Assembly: GCA_002077065.1 (NCBI GenBank)
Contig: NAJO01000013.1
Location: 124,001-188,000 of the forward strand
Reading direction: 5' to 3'
Origin: Cryoendolithus antarcticus
Taxonomy: Eukaryota > Ascomycota > Dothideomycetes > Cladosporiales > Cladosporiaceae
Length of the DNA: 64,000 nucleotides
The notes under the pieces were generated by a model. It saw nothing but the letters and a program-made list of their open reading frames with translations, made no database searches and was not told the origin of the DNA. A program made the translations under genes and the position numbers. Below, one piece after another: positions 11,401 to 21,538 of this stretch (position 1 is its first letter; the number at the start of each line of letters is the position of its first letter).

Positions 11401-12658
11401 TCGGCATAGTGGTCATGTCGCGGACTGCATCTGTGTAGTATGGCTTCGCCTCCAGTGCAGTCACTACAACCTCGAGTAGGAACGTGCGATCCGTGATGAC
11501 TGACGATTTCTCCGGGTATCGCGATCGAAGTCCAAGCTCTGATACGAGTTTGAGCAGCTCTGAATCGCTCAAATCCGCCAAGTGGCTTTGTAGCTCAGTC
11601 CGCTGCGAAAGCAGACCGTAGTTGGCTAGAATCAGGATCTTGAGCTTCTCCGGATGCAGTTGCAAAGCCGCGCGCTGCAGACGTGCAATCCCAGCATTGC
11701 TCAATTCCTCGTACTCCTGTCGACTGAGCTGCTTACCACTTTGATCGTCAATTGGAAACCCGATGTAGTGCGCTAGTATTTCATGCAGCTCGCGCAGCAA
11801 GCTGGAGTCCTCATCCTGATACCGCGGCGAGAGCTTGATTGCTGCTAGGACGTTCAAATCCTGCAGCAGCGCATTGACATACCTCTTCGTGGGCAGCTGT
11901 GACAGCAAGTCGCACAGGAGCTCCAAGGACCGCTCGCAATAGCGCACGTTTGTCTGTCGCTGATCCGCGTTGCCCTCTACACCGTAAAGCCGAGCCAAGA
12001 AGTCCAGCACCAGAGTATACAGCCAACTCCTCTCGAAGCGTATGCGCGCCTGGCCCTCATCATCCGCATTACTGTACTTCTTTCCCGCTGCTCGCCATGC
12101 CTTTTGCAGCGCCACGTTTCCAGCCAGCTTCCTTTCCCTCTCGCTCTCGCTATGCAAATTCGTCCATATCGCAACCGAGACCAGCGGAGCGCACTCCCTC
12201 CGCACTACTCCCGAGTCCAGCGACTGGAAGGCAGTGATGATGAATACCAGCACATGCTGCCTCACACTAACCGGCAACGACGCATCAATACTCATATGCA
12301 GCACGCGCTTGAAGAAGCTCGAGAAGGCATCCGGACTGGCTTCGAACAGACTCCATATGGGCAAATTCGCCTGGCGCTTTACATTGACGAGCAGCAAGAT
12401 GAGGAGGATGTGCTGGTTGCTCGCATCGTCTGCGTAGCCGGGCCAGAGGTAGCGCTCTAGACATTGCAATTGTTCGAGGAGTGCAAGCTGGGGCTGGGGA
12501 AAGCTCTCCGCCTCGAGTTTGTCGTAGAGCCCATCTTTGATGATGCTCGGGAGGACTTTGGCGGGCTTTGCAGTAAGCCATGTTCGTCGAGCTAGTTGGG
12601 CGAAGTGGTTGTCGTCGCTCGTGAGATCATGCACGGTCGGTCGTTGCATCCTTGCCAT
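8414..12658 (-). CDS. intron-binding spliceosomal helicase Aquarius/Cwf11
   Basis: This is a single uninterrupted frame of 1414 residues, about the length of the family. The N-terminal part (PTVHDLTSDDNHFAQLA, then helical repeats to about residue 600) matches the Aquarius armadillo region. The C-terminal third is a UPF1-like SF1 helicase: Walker A VVGPPGTGKTD near residue 820, Walker B with VVMEEAAQLTEIE near 1050, then VGDHLQNAPI, a GRARPSLAALY segment and VDKYQGEENDFVLLSLVRT. The last 100 residues are acidic. Aquarius binds the pre-mRNA near the branch site as part of the intron-binding complex and is nuclear. Absence of introns over 4.2 kb contrasts with the intron-rich neighbours. It is divergent from RER1, with 323 bp between the start codons. 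Confidence 0.95.
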   Translation of the reverse strand: MARMQRPTVHDLTSDDNHFAQLARRTWLTAKPAKVLPSIIKDGLYDKLEAESFPQPQLALLEQLQCLERYLWPGYADDASNQHILLILLLVNVKRQANLPIWSLFEASPDAFSSFFKRVLHMSIDASLPVSVRQHVLVFIITAFQSLDSGVVRRECAPLVSVAIWTNLHSESERERKLAGNVALQKAWRAAGKKYSNADDEGQARIRFERSWLYTLVLDFLARLYGVEGNADQRQTNVRYCERSLELLCDLLSQLPTKRYVNALLQDLNVLAAIKLSPRYQDEDSSLLRELHEILAHYIGFPIDDQSGKQLSRQEYEELSNAGIARLQRAALQLHPEKLKILILANYGLLSQRTELQSHLADLSDSELLKLVSELGLRSRYPEKSSVITDRTFLLEVVVTALEAKPYYTDAVRDMTTMPTERVLYDKALLRTDDYDGTTPLAIPKLNLQYLTAGDFLWRSFILYRAEAFYEIRKHLEDTVKRLQPRRQASGITRFDGFSSMAIPITKPAIIETLPPRVGEDVPAEVKAEVMLDVSRLQPKLRQEWESVRPDDVVFLLNVQAQDRALTNGHGSDLTPINEKLGLKAVRSAEIISVLDEAGRMLRRDGPPGDDSSRPRQRRLLLRLDAASYKQDQADSKADPIDGINLIIRRRARENTFKAVLDSVKDLAVSDAPLPAWFQDVFLGYGDPATVTAARLTDKTKAVDYRDTFLDWQHLIESFPGQPVEPDGNANGSFPPPYVLESTTAAPAAPPRTAKKRKREAEAEPVAQDVQAIKVSTYEPPNAGPYPTDAPKVNKVRFTPAQVKAVSSGTKPGLTLVVGPPGTGKTDVATQIISNIYHNYPEQRTLLVAHSNQALNQLFQKITALNIDERHLLRLGHGEEELTTEASYSKAGRVESFLERGSQHLAEVQRLANSINAPGAHGSTCETATYFDQVYATPMWKRFWTAAEGLTSAEDISSIFPFHVFFADASQPLFPANTPHASLLDIARGCETHIRRIFTELASIRPFELLRSPRDKANYLLIKEARIIAMTSTHAAMRRQEIASLGFQYDTVVMEEAAQLTEIETLIPFALQNPTPGKIPTSRLKRIVLVGDHLQNAPIIQNAAFRQYANLEQSLFLRLVRLGVPICMLDAQGRARPSLAALYKWRYPSLTNLPITTTSPEFQRANAGLRYDYQFIDVPPYRGVGESEPSPHFIQNLGEAEYVVAMFQYLRLLGYPAHRISILTTYAGQRALIRDVLGHRCKGKAMFGMPGWVGTVDKYQGEENDFVLLSLVRTKTVGYLRDLRRLTVALSRARLGLYVFGRREVFESSLEVRQAFSLLFARPEKLTLVVNELYPTQRGVEDEVEGTEMEGLEHLGSYIPVMVKAKLEQIKQEGGQIVAEDSGGRMEDEEDEAGGEALAEDVAEMEGIEEDEVV

Positions 12659-12981
12659 CGCCCATGGAGATAGCTCTGCTTCACTCCAAGCCCATCGTAC
12701 ACACTTCCGTCTGGACCAGCAACTTTTGTCGCGTCGGCGCTCGCGTCACTTGCATCCGAGATGAGGCTCAGCGGATCTAACCGACGCCACATGCAGATTG
12801 CGCCTGCCACATCTCCTCAGCCAAAAGTGCAACCTGGAATAGCCTACCAGTTTGTCGCGTCCTCTCAACGTACACCTGCACTCGACGCGCGGTTCACAGC
12901 ACTCGACACCTACCGTCTGACTTCCTTCGCGATTTCTTAGACATCGAGCGACGTTGCGACTCCCCACTACCCACCGCAATC
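12659..12981. promoter_or_regulatory. shared divergent promoter region, Aquarius / RER1
   Basis: The 323 bp between two divergent start codons must hold both promoters and 5' leaders. I see no obvious TATA box or long repeat. Confidence 0.45.
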
Positions 12982-13687
12982 ATGGATGCGCCGGAGCCTG
13001 AGACGCCCTTTGCGGCCGTGAGCGCACAAACATCACGAGTGTCAAGAGTGCGTATACCCATCAGCAGCGTCTCGTGAAAGCGATCGCGCGGAGCACATGA
13101 TGGGAACAAGAAGCGAACAACATCTGACAGCTGCGCAGTTATACCAAAACTACCTCGACAAATCCACCCCCTACACAACTTACCGATGGATAGCAACAGC
13201 CACAGTCCTCGTAGCCTTCATGCTGCGGATTATCTTCGCGCAAGGTTGGTACATAGGTATGCCTCCTCAATCCCTCCCCTCTGACCCGCAAATGCTGACA
13301 TGAGTTCCAGTCGCCTACTCCCTCGGCATCTACCTCCTCAACCTCTTCCTCGCCTTCATCTCCCCCAAATTCGACCCCTCCCTCGAATCCGACACAGAGA
13401 TGGAAGACGGCGCCTCCTCGCTCCCCAAAAACAACTCCGATGAATTCAAACCTTTCGTGCGCCGGCTGCCGGAGTTCAAGTTCTGGCACTCCGCTACAAG
13501 AGCTGTGGTGATAGCGTTCAGCTGCAGTTGGAGCGAGATTTTCAATCTGCCGGTGTTTTGGCCGGTGTTGGTGGTTTATTGGTTGATTCTTGTGGTGTTG
13601 ACGATGAGGAGGCAGATTCAGAGTATGATCAAGTATCGGTATGTGCCGTGGGATTTTGGCAAGGCGAAGTATTCGAATAAGAAGTGA
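12982..13687 (+). CDS. RER1: Rer1 ER-retrieval receptor
   Basis: Exons 12982-13047, 13139-13256 and 13311-13687 give 186 residues. Exon 1 encodes [19 protein letters not shown]; exon 2 begins [17 protein letters not shown]; exon 3 continues [16 protein letters not shown]. Conserved family signatures are [16 protein letters not shown] (here [15 protein letters not shown]) and [17 protein letters not shown] near the C-terminus, and the tail ends KYSNKK. Four hydrophobic membrane segments are visible. Rer1 cycles between cis-Golgi and ER and returns ER membrane proteins through COPI. Intron 1 (91 nt) uses the acceptor at 13138, with a CTGAC branch site just upstream. An alternative acceptor near 13093 would insert about 15 residues absent from the family, so I rejected it. 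Confidence 0.93.
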
Positions 13688-14200
13688 GCGGATGATGGCA
13701 TGGATGGGGAGGGCATTCGGCTGTATGAATGGACGCAGAGCATGAGCGAGCGAACTGTATCAACATCTTGCTTTGCCTATAGTGTCTTTCGACTGGCACT
13801 TTCTCAGAGCGACTACTGGGACTACCTTGGAGAGCGCGAGAGCATCGGCCGTACCACAGCATGTTACACGTGCACGCTTCGAGGAACAGAACGAAGCGCC
13901 CCGGGCGAGTAGGTCTATGGAACGCACCACATAGCGTTTGCTAGTCTGGAGTGAGGGATCTGGTCTCGATCTTATGTGCTCCCGCCGGGACATCCTCGAT
14001 AATACCATGCAGTGAGATCTTTCCAGTGCGTGTTCTTGGTCAACCGTCGGCGTGACATCTTAGTACACCCCACGCTCGTAAAGCGCGACATCGGCCATAC
14101 AGACACGATGTGTTGTACCTCTGTCGTCGCTGTTTCCCCGGCAGCTCAAAGGTGTACCTGCATCTTGTCGTGCACGGCCTGTAGATGGCGCGAGGATAGA

Positions 14201-14224
14201 AACGTGGGATTTGATTGGCTGCTG
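14201..14224 (+). promoter_or_regulatory. composite CACGTT / CCAAT element, copy 1
   Basis: AACGTG (14201-14206, the complement of CACGTT) is followed after 5 bp by TGATTGGCTGCTG (14212-14224), which contains an inverted CCAAT box. CACGTK is the core bound by Pho4/NUC-1 bHLH factors, and CCAAT by the HAP complex. The function here is inferred from position and from the gene downstream. Confidence 0.4.
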
Positions 14225-14522
14225 TTTGTCATCCACTCACCACAATTGCGATCTCCGACCACGCACACAACACCACAAGCATCACACAGCGCACGCGCGT
14301 GGTATGATCCCTCGCGTCCTACAGGCTGGAGACATTGCTCTCACCACTATCGGTCTCATGTCCACACTTTCCAATGCCTCCAGCGCACATTCCACTCCCC
14401 TGCAGCAACACAAGCCTACGCCATACCACAACCTCATCCCGCATCGTCCCAGGTTAGCAGCATCTGCACGCTGCCCCTCTACACCCCTCCATGGCAGACC
14501 AGATCCCTCTCATCGCCGCGGC

Positions 14523-14547
14523 CACGTTGTCTTCTGATTGGCTGCTG
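14523..14547 (+). promoter_or_regulatory. composite CACGTT / CCAAT element, copy 2
   Basis: CACGTT (14523-14528) is followed after 6 bp by the same 13-mer TGATTGGCTGCTG (14535-14547) seen in copy 1. The element ends 372 bp before the BTA1 start codon. Exact repetition of 13 bases with the same partner core at nearly the same spacing makes chance unlikely, but no binding data exist. Confidence 0.42.
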
Positions 14548-14919
14548 ACACCTCACCCCCTCGAAGGAAACTGGCGGGGTCAAGGGCATCGCTACCGTGG
14601 CCGCGACAATGGCCATGCACATCATTTAAGATTCGAGAGTTCGGCGGCTGTCTCCTGTTCACCCGTTGCGGACAATTCTCGTCTCTGCTACTGCGCGTGC
14701 AGTTCAGCACGTTAAGAAAGAGCGCCTGATCGCTCGGGTCTACCTGCGATCGTCATGTGCCTGAGAGGTTAAGTCTAACAGATTTCCACTTTCGCACTGC
14801 CTCTGCGTCCCTTGCTCCTTTCCCTCGTGCTCGTTTGGGCGTTTCTCTTTCTACCTCTACCCTCAGCATCGTGTCTATCAGCTCTACTAGGCGACCACCC
14901 TCTTCCAGCCACCGCAAAC

Positions 14920-17444
14920 ATGGCGGACCTCACCCTCCTCTACCAAACCCTCGCCAAACCCCTCACCCAAGTTTCCCTCGCTTCAGTCCTTCTCGTCCTA
15001 ATCCTTGCCTCCTACTTCATCCTCTCCTTCACCGAACTCTCGCTTCTACGCAAGACCTACAACGCCTGCAACGAGTACGGCAAGTTCGCATACTCCTGCT
15101 TCTTGAAGCCCCACACCGGTGATGGCTCAGGAGGCCAGCAAGCCGCTCTAGAGAGCTTCTACAAGACCCAGGCGTCGATCTATGATGCTACGCGGTCACG
15201 TCTGCTGCAAGGAAGGGAAGATATGTTGGCGCTGGTAGCGGCACAAGTCAGGCATAGAGTTGAGACGGGAAAGATTGAGCATAAGCCTATCTGGGTAGAC
15301 ATTGGCGGTGGGACAGGCTGGAATATCGAGCAGATGCAGGAGCAGGTTGATGTGCCGAACTTCTTTCATGCTGTCTACCTAGTCGATCTAAGCACTTCTC
15401 TCTGCGATGTTGCTAGGGAGCGATTCCGCCGCCTGGGCTGGCACAACATTCATGTCGTTTGCCAGGATGCTCGGGCTTTCCGGCTGTCGGACTACGAGAC
15501 CGGTGCTGATGGCACGAAGGCTCAATTCAGCATTGGGAAGTCGGTGTACGACGAGCAGTCTGGCGAGACAATTGGAGCCGACCTCCTCACCATGTCTTAT
15601 AGCTTGAGCATGATCCCTGAATTCCACTCTGCCATTGATAGCGTTACGCATCTGCTCGGAGCTGACGGCGTTGTGGGTGTTGTCGACTTTTACGTCCAGA
15701 ATCAAGTCGAATTCCAGAGCCGCAACTACATGGGCGGCGCGATTGACCGACACTGTATGTGGATCTCGAGAGTCTTCTGGCGGACCTGGTTCGAGCTGGA
15801 CAGAGTCAATCTCGAGTCTGCCAGGCGCGACTACATCGAGTACAAGTTCGGCACGATCTTGAGCACCAACCGCAGATGCCATCTTGTCGGGTTCCGCATC
15901 CCCTACTACATCTTCGTCGGCTGCGCCAAGGACTCCAGCACCAGCCTTCAGCAGCTCGCCGCGCTCGATGCGTCCGTGACAGAGAGCCCATTCATCTCAG
16001 CACTGGACCTCCACTCGAAGTCGGCGAACAAGCCTCGCCGTGACTCGACCCAAGAACGCCACAGCAAAGCTTTTGAGTCCGCGGTCGTCAATCTCGCAGC
16101 ATCCCTGCCGCTCCCCTCGGCCTACTACCAAAACAACAAAACTCGCATATACTATGACGAGACCCTGCAGAAGCACCGCCAATTCAACGACGAGTACATC
16201 TACGCTTTCACCTGGGAGGACTCGCGTACCGACTCTCGCCTGCTGAAAATCAACTCCGACGATGTGATCCTAGCCATCACAAGCGCAGGCGACAACATTC
16301 TGTCCTACGCCCTCGAAGGCCCGAAGCGCATCCACGCTGTCGACTTGAACCCTTCGCAAAATCACCTGCTGGAGCTGAAAGTCGCCGCGTACCGCAGTCT
16401 AGAATATCAAGACTTCTGGAAGCTTTTCGGAGAAGGCAAACATCCGGACTTCCACAACCTGCTCATGAAGCGTCTCTCCCCGCACCTCTCTAGCCAGGCT
16501 TTCGACTTTTGGCTCCATAACGGCGCACCCGCTTTCAGCAAAGGCCTCTACTTCACCGGCGGCTCGCGCCATGCGATCCAGCTCGTCCAGTGGCTTGGCA
16601 AGTTGCTCGGGATCAGACAGGACATGCTGCGTCTCGCTTCCGCGCAGACACTAGCCGAGCAAAGGGACATCTGGTTCAAGCGTGTGAGGCGCGTGCTGCT
16701 GAGCAGGCTGCTGGCGTACTTTGTTATTGGCTCTGAGCGATTCTTGTGGAAAGCTCTTGGCGTGCCAAGCGAGCAGCGGGCGATGATTGAGGAAGATTTC
16801 AAGAAGCAGGCTGGGCAGGAGCCGATTACTGCGCGTGAGGGAGGGGAGACAAGCGGGGTGAAGTCAGGGCAGGCGATTTGGAACTACGGCGTGCAGACTC
16901 TGGACCCGGTGATTGAGCAGACGTTGATTGGGGAGGACAACCATTACTACCTTGTTTGTCTGCTCGGTAGGTCACACCCTCCACCCTAATCTGTCACTCC
17001 CCGTGCACCCCTAACGCAGATCCTCTAGGCCACTACACCCCCCGCTCCCACCCCACCTACCTCGCCCCTCGCTCTCACGCCCGCCTCTCCTCCTCTACCT
17101 CCCCGCTCACCAACCTACGAATCCACACCGACGAGCTCTCCGAAGTCTTCGCGCGCATGCAGCGCGCCTCACTTACCATCGCGGTCCTCATGGACAGCAT
17201 GGACTGGTTCACGCCCGGCTCCGAGGCCGCGCCACAGCAGGTCAAGGCCGTGAATGCGGCGTTGAAAATGGGTGGACGGGTGCTGTTGAGGAGCGCCGGC
17301 GTGAGTCCGTGGTATGTCAAGGTGTTTGAGGCGGAGGGGTTTAGTGCTAAGAGGGTTGCTGTGAGGGGATTGGCGACGCCGTGTACGGATCGGGTGAATA
17401 TGTATGCTAGTACTTGGATTTGTACTAAGGTTGGGGAGTGCTGA
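14920..17444 (+). CDS. BTA1: betaine-lipid (DGTS) synthase, BTA1-like
   Basis: Exons 14920-16966 and 17029-17444 give about 820 residues. The protein makes the phosphorus-free lipid DGTS from diacylglycerol and S-adenosylmethionine. A hydrophobic anchor lies at about residues 17-38 (VSLASVLLVLILASYFILSF). A SAM-dependent N-methyltransferase half has the motif IWVDIGGGTGWNIEQM near residue 126. The second half, the 3-amino-3-carboxypropyl transferase, has EYIYAFTWEDSRTD, HAVDLNPSQNHLLELK and, after the intron, HYTPRSHPTYL and DSMDWF. This order (methyltransferase first) is the usual fungal one. The start at 14920 is the first ATG of the frame. The acceptor at 17028 keeps CLLG-HYTP; the acceptor at 17019 would insert three residues. 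DGTS replaces phosphatidylcholine under phosphate shortage in fungi and algae, which fits the upstream CACGTT elements. Confidence 0.93.
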
Positions 17445-17752
17445 GGGGTAAGTGCGGATAGAGAAGAGAATACAGAGGCTAGAGGAGTAAACAACGCGAA
17501 GGGTTGAGGGTGGAGAAGCTGAATGAGAAAAGATGCATTATGATACCATTTCGTTGAACGTACATAAACCATAATCAGAGACACGTCTTCGCCAGGTGCT
17601 ACCTACAACAGCAATCACTTCAAAATAAGAGCCGATTGGGAGTGTCTATAACTTAGTCTACGAGCGACCCTCTTTTAACGACGTTCGTTATTGTAACGAC
17701 GCCCACGTAGCACAGCTCATCATCACAGTTTTCTAGCGACACGGCCTGTGAG
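17445..17752. other. intergenic, BTA1 3' flank
   Basis: About 300 bp hold the BTA1 3' UTR and the upstream part of an F-box-like gene. Nothing else is recognised. Confidence 0.4.
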
Positions 17753-18417
17753 ATGGCTGCGCAGTGGGTCTTCGACGTGTCAGAGCTACTTGAGAGCATC
17801 CTGCTTAAGCTCGACAGCTGGTACACGCCATTCGCGCTGCTCCGTGTCAGCAAGACCTTAGGCTCATCAATTTCCGTGATGTCCGTGGCTCAGACTGTGA
17901 TCGATCTGCCCGAGCTTCTCGAGAACATTATACAACACGATCATGGCTGGAAATCGCTCTTGCCTCTCCTACGTGTCAATCGATACTTCAAGGCAACTAT
18001 CGAGGCGTCTCCTCAACTCCGGCGTAAGATGTGGCTCGCCACTCCGGATTCCCAAATATTCTCCACTGCGGTCCCCCAGATCGGATCGAACAACCGTTAC
18101 CTGTTCAACAGCGGCAGCCTCTTCGCCTTCGCTTTCGTTGCAAGACGGACGACTCTCGCGAGCGGCTACTCGACAAATGCAGCAAGAACAAAGGGTGTAG
18201 CAGGCATGGCGTGTACATCGAAGTTGTCCACCGGTGCTACGAGCCGCAACAGTCAGCTTCCCTGGATGCGCTGCGAAGTGGTGTGTCCTGGCGCCGGACC
18301 ACGTGTACCTCGACGGGAGAGATGAGTGTCACACTGAGGGCCAGGGGCTCCTATTTCCACATGCAGAAGTGGGCTTTCGACATGCGCCATGGTGCAACAT
18401 TGCAAGGTCTTTCGTAG
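17753..18417 (+). pseudogene. F-box-like protein gene, frameshifted, with two F-box-like halves
   Basis: The first frame (17753 to about 18125) encodes two successive F-box-like units: WVFDVSELLESILLKLDSW with LLRVSKTLGSSI, then VIDLPELLENII with LLRVNRYFKATIEASPQLRR. Protein-like sequence then moves to another frame: DDSRERLLDKCSKNKGC, HGVYIEVVHRCYEPQQS and SASLDALRSGVSWRR, ending at 18417. No GT-AG intron of suitable length joins the two, so a one-base frameshift near 18125 is the simplest reading. The original frame ends at 18325 after a tail without domain character. The second frame resembles the C-terminal part of F-box-like families expanded in Mycosphaerellales. It could also be a functional truncated protein. 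Substrate-receptor function in SCF ubiquitin ligase is the family role and is unproven here. Confidence 0.45.
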
Positions 18418-18681
18418 ACAGTGCAGCGCGAGTTGAATGAAGTGTGAGTCAGGCCTGGAGAAACCGACTACCTAAACAAGCAGAGAAAGGACGAGCTGGG
18501 TATGCGTGTGAACACTTGAATCGTGAGCGCTTGAGGGCTTCAGACAAGTTTGACGCATACAACACACTCGACAAGTGCGGAAGTGCGCGATGGGATGAAG
18601 GTATTTCCAGGAACAGAACGTTGCGAATTGGAGGTCTCACAGTCACGGAATCTGTTGATTTTCCACTCGGGACTCTCTAGT

Positions 18682-20478
18682 TCACTCCTCCGGATCTCGC
18701 CCACCCATCACCTCCATGACCTTGTCATAATGCTCATCACTCTCAAGATCGAACTCGAGCGGCCGTGTGATCGGCAGAATATCGAGGCCCCTCTCCTCGA
18801 GCTGCTTGAGCCTGGCAGCAGTGGCAGGCTTGGACCGATTGATGCTGTAGATCTTGATGCGATGGCAAGAAGAAGTCACATGGAGATCGAAGTTCCTGGA
18901 TGTACAAATTAGATGACTGGAAGGAAAGCAGATGGGAGAGAGGCTATGAACGTACCAGGCCGATCGCACATAGGTAGGCTGGGTATTGAGTGCATTGTCC
19001 CAAGTGCGAACGCAGAACTCAAGCCAGCCTTCGGCGTCGACTGGGCACTGCAAAATTATCAGCAAGCTGCTTTTCTGTTTCAAAGGGATTCATCACTCAC
19101 ATCAAACTTCCACGTCCTCCAAGCATGATAATACTTCTTGCTCAAATTCTCATCAGGCACCTGATACCACACACTTCCTCCATCACCACTGACCTCGACC
19201 CTCTCGGGCCAATGCCCACCGCCCGAGTACGCCCAACCAGTTAGTGAGATAGTCCCATCATGCACGATCTGCTCTTTCGTGACAGGCGTCATGATAGCCG
19301 AAGACACCGGCATTTCCATGATCGAGAACCCATTACTATACATCGCATTCTGCTTCCCGACCTGCGGCGTGTAGTAAAGATACTCCTTCTTCTGGACCGG
19401 CGCCTGAGAAGGTCCCTTTATAGCCTTGATCCGATAAAGCCACTTACAGCTCCTCGCACCAATGTACCCGAACACCACAGTCCGCAGCGGGAAGCCGTGG
19501 ATCCGCGGCAACGGCTCGCCGTTCATCTCCCAGGCGACGAGAACTTCGTTCAGCTTTACTTTGCGCCAGGGTACGGAGACGACGTAGTTCATGACGTTTC
19601 CTTTCTTGAAGTAGGTATCTGCACCATAGAACTCGAGGTGGATGCCTTTGCCGCCGTCTTTCAGGCCGCCGCAGTGCTTGATGATCTTCTTGAGGGAGAC
19701 GCCGGTCCATTTTGCGGTACCGATTGCGCCTTCGCCCCAGGGGGCGTTGATCAGTTCGTCGCCTGCGCTCTCGTTAGTTCCCACATGTGTGCTGCTCTCA
19801 CATTGATCATGACAGCGTACCGTCACCAGGATACTCATTGATTTGCTCGATGCGGCGGGTACCAGAGCATTGCAGTGAGACAACATTGCTCTGACGAGGG
19901 AAGAGCTTCTCGTTCTGCAGGTCAGCCAGGGTGAGGTTCTTTGGCTCGTTGACGAGACCATCAATCTCGAGAAAGTAGGCGTCATTTTCAATCTCGGGGA
20001 TGCCTCCATGATTTCGGACAAAGTGGTCCTTGTTGTTAGTTAAAGCTGTTTCAACCAGGCGTTCCTGCTCATGTTAGTCTCATTGGTCCCAGTGATCAGC
20101 GAGTACGCGTACCCTTGGTGGCTCGCCATTGTAAGGGAATTGCAGCACATGGTTCATGTCTGCTGACTTCTCCTGCTGGACGTACTTCCAGCTGATGTCG
20201 GGTTGTTCGGTGAGAGTATCGCCCATGGCGTAGTGATACTGCTTCCATCGCACACCTTCGAGCAATGGGTTGGTGAGCGGGATTTGCTGAAGCTGAAATT
20301 CGGGCGGGCCTGGAAACTTGTAGTTCGCCAACACACTTGCGGCGTCGGCTTTCTTCTCGGGGTACTTCTCCCACTCGACGTAGCCTTTCCAGCCAGACCG
20401 CTCCTCTGGATAGTTGGGCTTGGGGCCATCTTTGGGGAAGTCCTCACGGGCGCCAGAGTTCTTACAGTCGATCGCCAT
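18682..20478 (-). CDS. sulfite oxidase-type molybdopterin oxidoreductase
   Basis: Exons on the minus strand are 20478-20113, 20064-19821, 19762-19101, 19047-18956 and 18895-18682, giving 1578 nt and 525 residues. The molybdopterin domain has FVRNHGGIP, the cysteine ligand region VVSLQCSGTRR and GTAKWTGVSL. It is followed by HGFPLRTVVFGYIGARSCKW and a dimerisation domain with SLTGWAYSGGGHWPERVEVS and VDAEGWLEFCVRTWDNA. No cytochrome b5 domain is present, as in sulfite oxidases and related enzymes that lack the heme module. The likely reaction is oxidation of sulfite, or a related molybdo-reaction; the physiological acceptor is unknown. Four introns of 48-60 nt are supported by frame and branch sites (GACTAAC in intron 1). 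The start is the Met directly before AIDCKNSG; the frame is open further upstream but not protein-like. Confidence 0.9.
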
Positions 20479-20873
20479 GATACGGCCCGTGAACAGTGAT
20501 GGATTCAAGGAAAAAGTGGAGAGACTGAGAAGGGAAATAGACCTAATCGCCAACCAATATGTAGCTATCCATGTCAGAGGTAGCACCTGCCGTGAACAAG
20601 GATAGCCGCGCTCGTGCAGGACCTCCCGCTGCACCCGAATCATATTACAGACGTCACGCATGATCATCGCAGGGCTGGAGCGGCATTTGCGGGTGTACAG
20701 GGTGTGTCGTGGCGATGGAAGAATAAACGAGACAAGCATGTCGTCGAAGTGGAGCCTACCACAAGCCTTGCACAAGCACGGGCTCGGCAGTGCCACTGTG
20801 GCTTCACTTCATGAATGCCGGTGAATCGTGCCTTCCCATCCGCCCCATCTTTCATATGTTTGAGATTGGAATC
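20479..20873. promoter_or_regulatory. divergent promoter region, sulfite oxidase / small membrane protein
   Basis: About 395 bp separate the divergent start codons at 20478 and 20874. Frames continue through it without conserved sequence. No specific motif is claimed. Confidence 0.35.
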
Positions 20874-21278
20874 ATGGCGCGCAGCATTGTCACAGCTATC
20901 GCGCGGGTCCGTAGCGCCCATGGCCACGGCGTCCAGACTCGATCCTTGACATCACACCACCCCCTGCAAAACGCTGATCCAGCGGTATCGTACTCGCGAA
21001 GTCAGCAAGCTGCCGCAACTGCTCCGCAACTGCCCAATACGGGAGTGAACCTCACGGCTCAGCCAAGACACCCTTCAGCTGTTGGACATCCTGCCTTGGA
21101 AAGCAAGCGGACGAAGAGAGGAAGCGATGGCCTGCTGTACCTCACTTTCTTCGGCTTGCTCGGCGCGGGTTTGCCGTTGAGCTACTGGTATTGGGGCTAC
21201 CGAGAGAGGCATATGAAAGAGAAGAAGGAAAGGATCTTGGCAAATCTTAGGGCGAAGTATGCGGCGAAGGGAGACTGA
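20874..21278 (+). CDS. small single-pass membrane protein, probably mitochondrial, unknown function
   Basis: The frame encodes about 134 residues from the ATG at 20874. The N-terminus (MARSIVTAIARVRSAHGHGV) is basic and free of acidic residues, like a mitochondrial presequence. A low-complexity stretch follows, then one membrane segment (LLYLTFFGLLGAGLPLSYWY) near residues 90-110, and a strongly basic charged tail (RERHMKEKKERILANLRAKY). The layout resembles small inner-membrane proteins with a matrix or intermembrane helix, such as respiratory-complex assembly factors, but I do not recognise a family. The frame is open 28 codons further upstream, where the sequence is not presequence-like. 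It is divergent from the sulfite oxidase gene. Confidence 0.6.
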   Translation: MARSIVTAIARVRSAHGHGVQTRSLTSHHPLQNADPAVSYSRSQQAAATAPQLPNTGVNLTAQPRHPSAVGHPALESKRTKRGSDGLLYLTFFGLLGAGLPLSYWYWGYRERHMKEKKERILANLRAKYAAKGD

Positions 21279-21538
21279 CGGCCCAGATGTTGGATCTCGA
21301 GTCGACTTATCAGACATGCTCGAACGAAGTGAAGAATCCATACCTCAAACATGTTAGAATTGCGAAAATGGAGATGTACGGCTGTCCACGATCGCATGGG
21401 TGAATTGTGGAAGGCACGAAGGTAGACGCGCCAACTTCGCGACTGGGTGAATGCGGAAAGGCAACAACGAATTCCTAACTTGATCTCTGTCCGACGGCAC
21501 ATTTGCGCCATGCCCGAACTTCGCAAATCACGTTGCCG

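Larger units (their letters stand above)
13688..14919 (+). promoter_or_regulatory. BTA1 upstream region with RER1 3' flank
   Basis: This 1.2-kb gene-free stretch follows RER1 and precedes BTA1. It contains two copies of a 13-bp CCAAT-box element, each next to CACGTT (listed separately), and a palindromic CACGTG at 13867-13872. The final 150 bp before the ATG are pyrimidine-rich. Frames such as 14012-14548 have no protein-like composition. Confidence 0.5.

Noticed and set aside
13048..13093. Short alternative first intron in RER1 (acceptor at 13093)
   Set aside because: It adds about 15 residues not present in Rer1 proteins; the acceptor at 13138 has a CTGAC branch site and gives the conserved [13 protein letters not shown] join.
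14012..14548. 178-codon plus-strand frame upstream of BTA1
   Set aside because: His/Ser/Thr/Pro-rich with no family resemblance, and it overlaps the repeated CACGTT/CCAAT elements; more likely promoter sequence.
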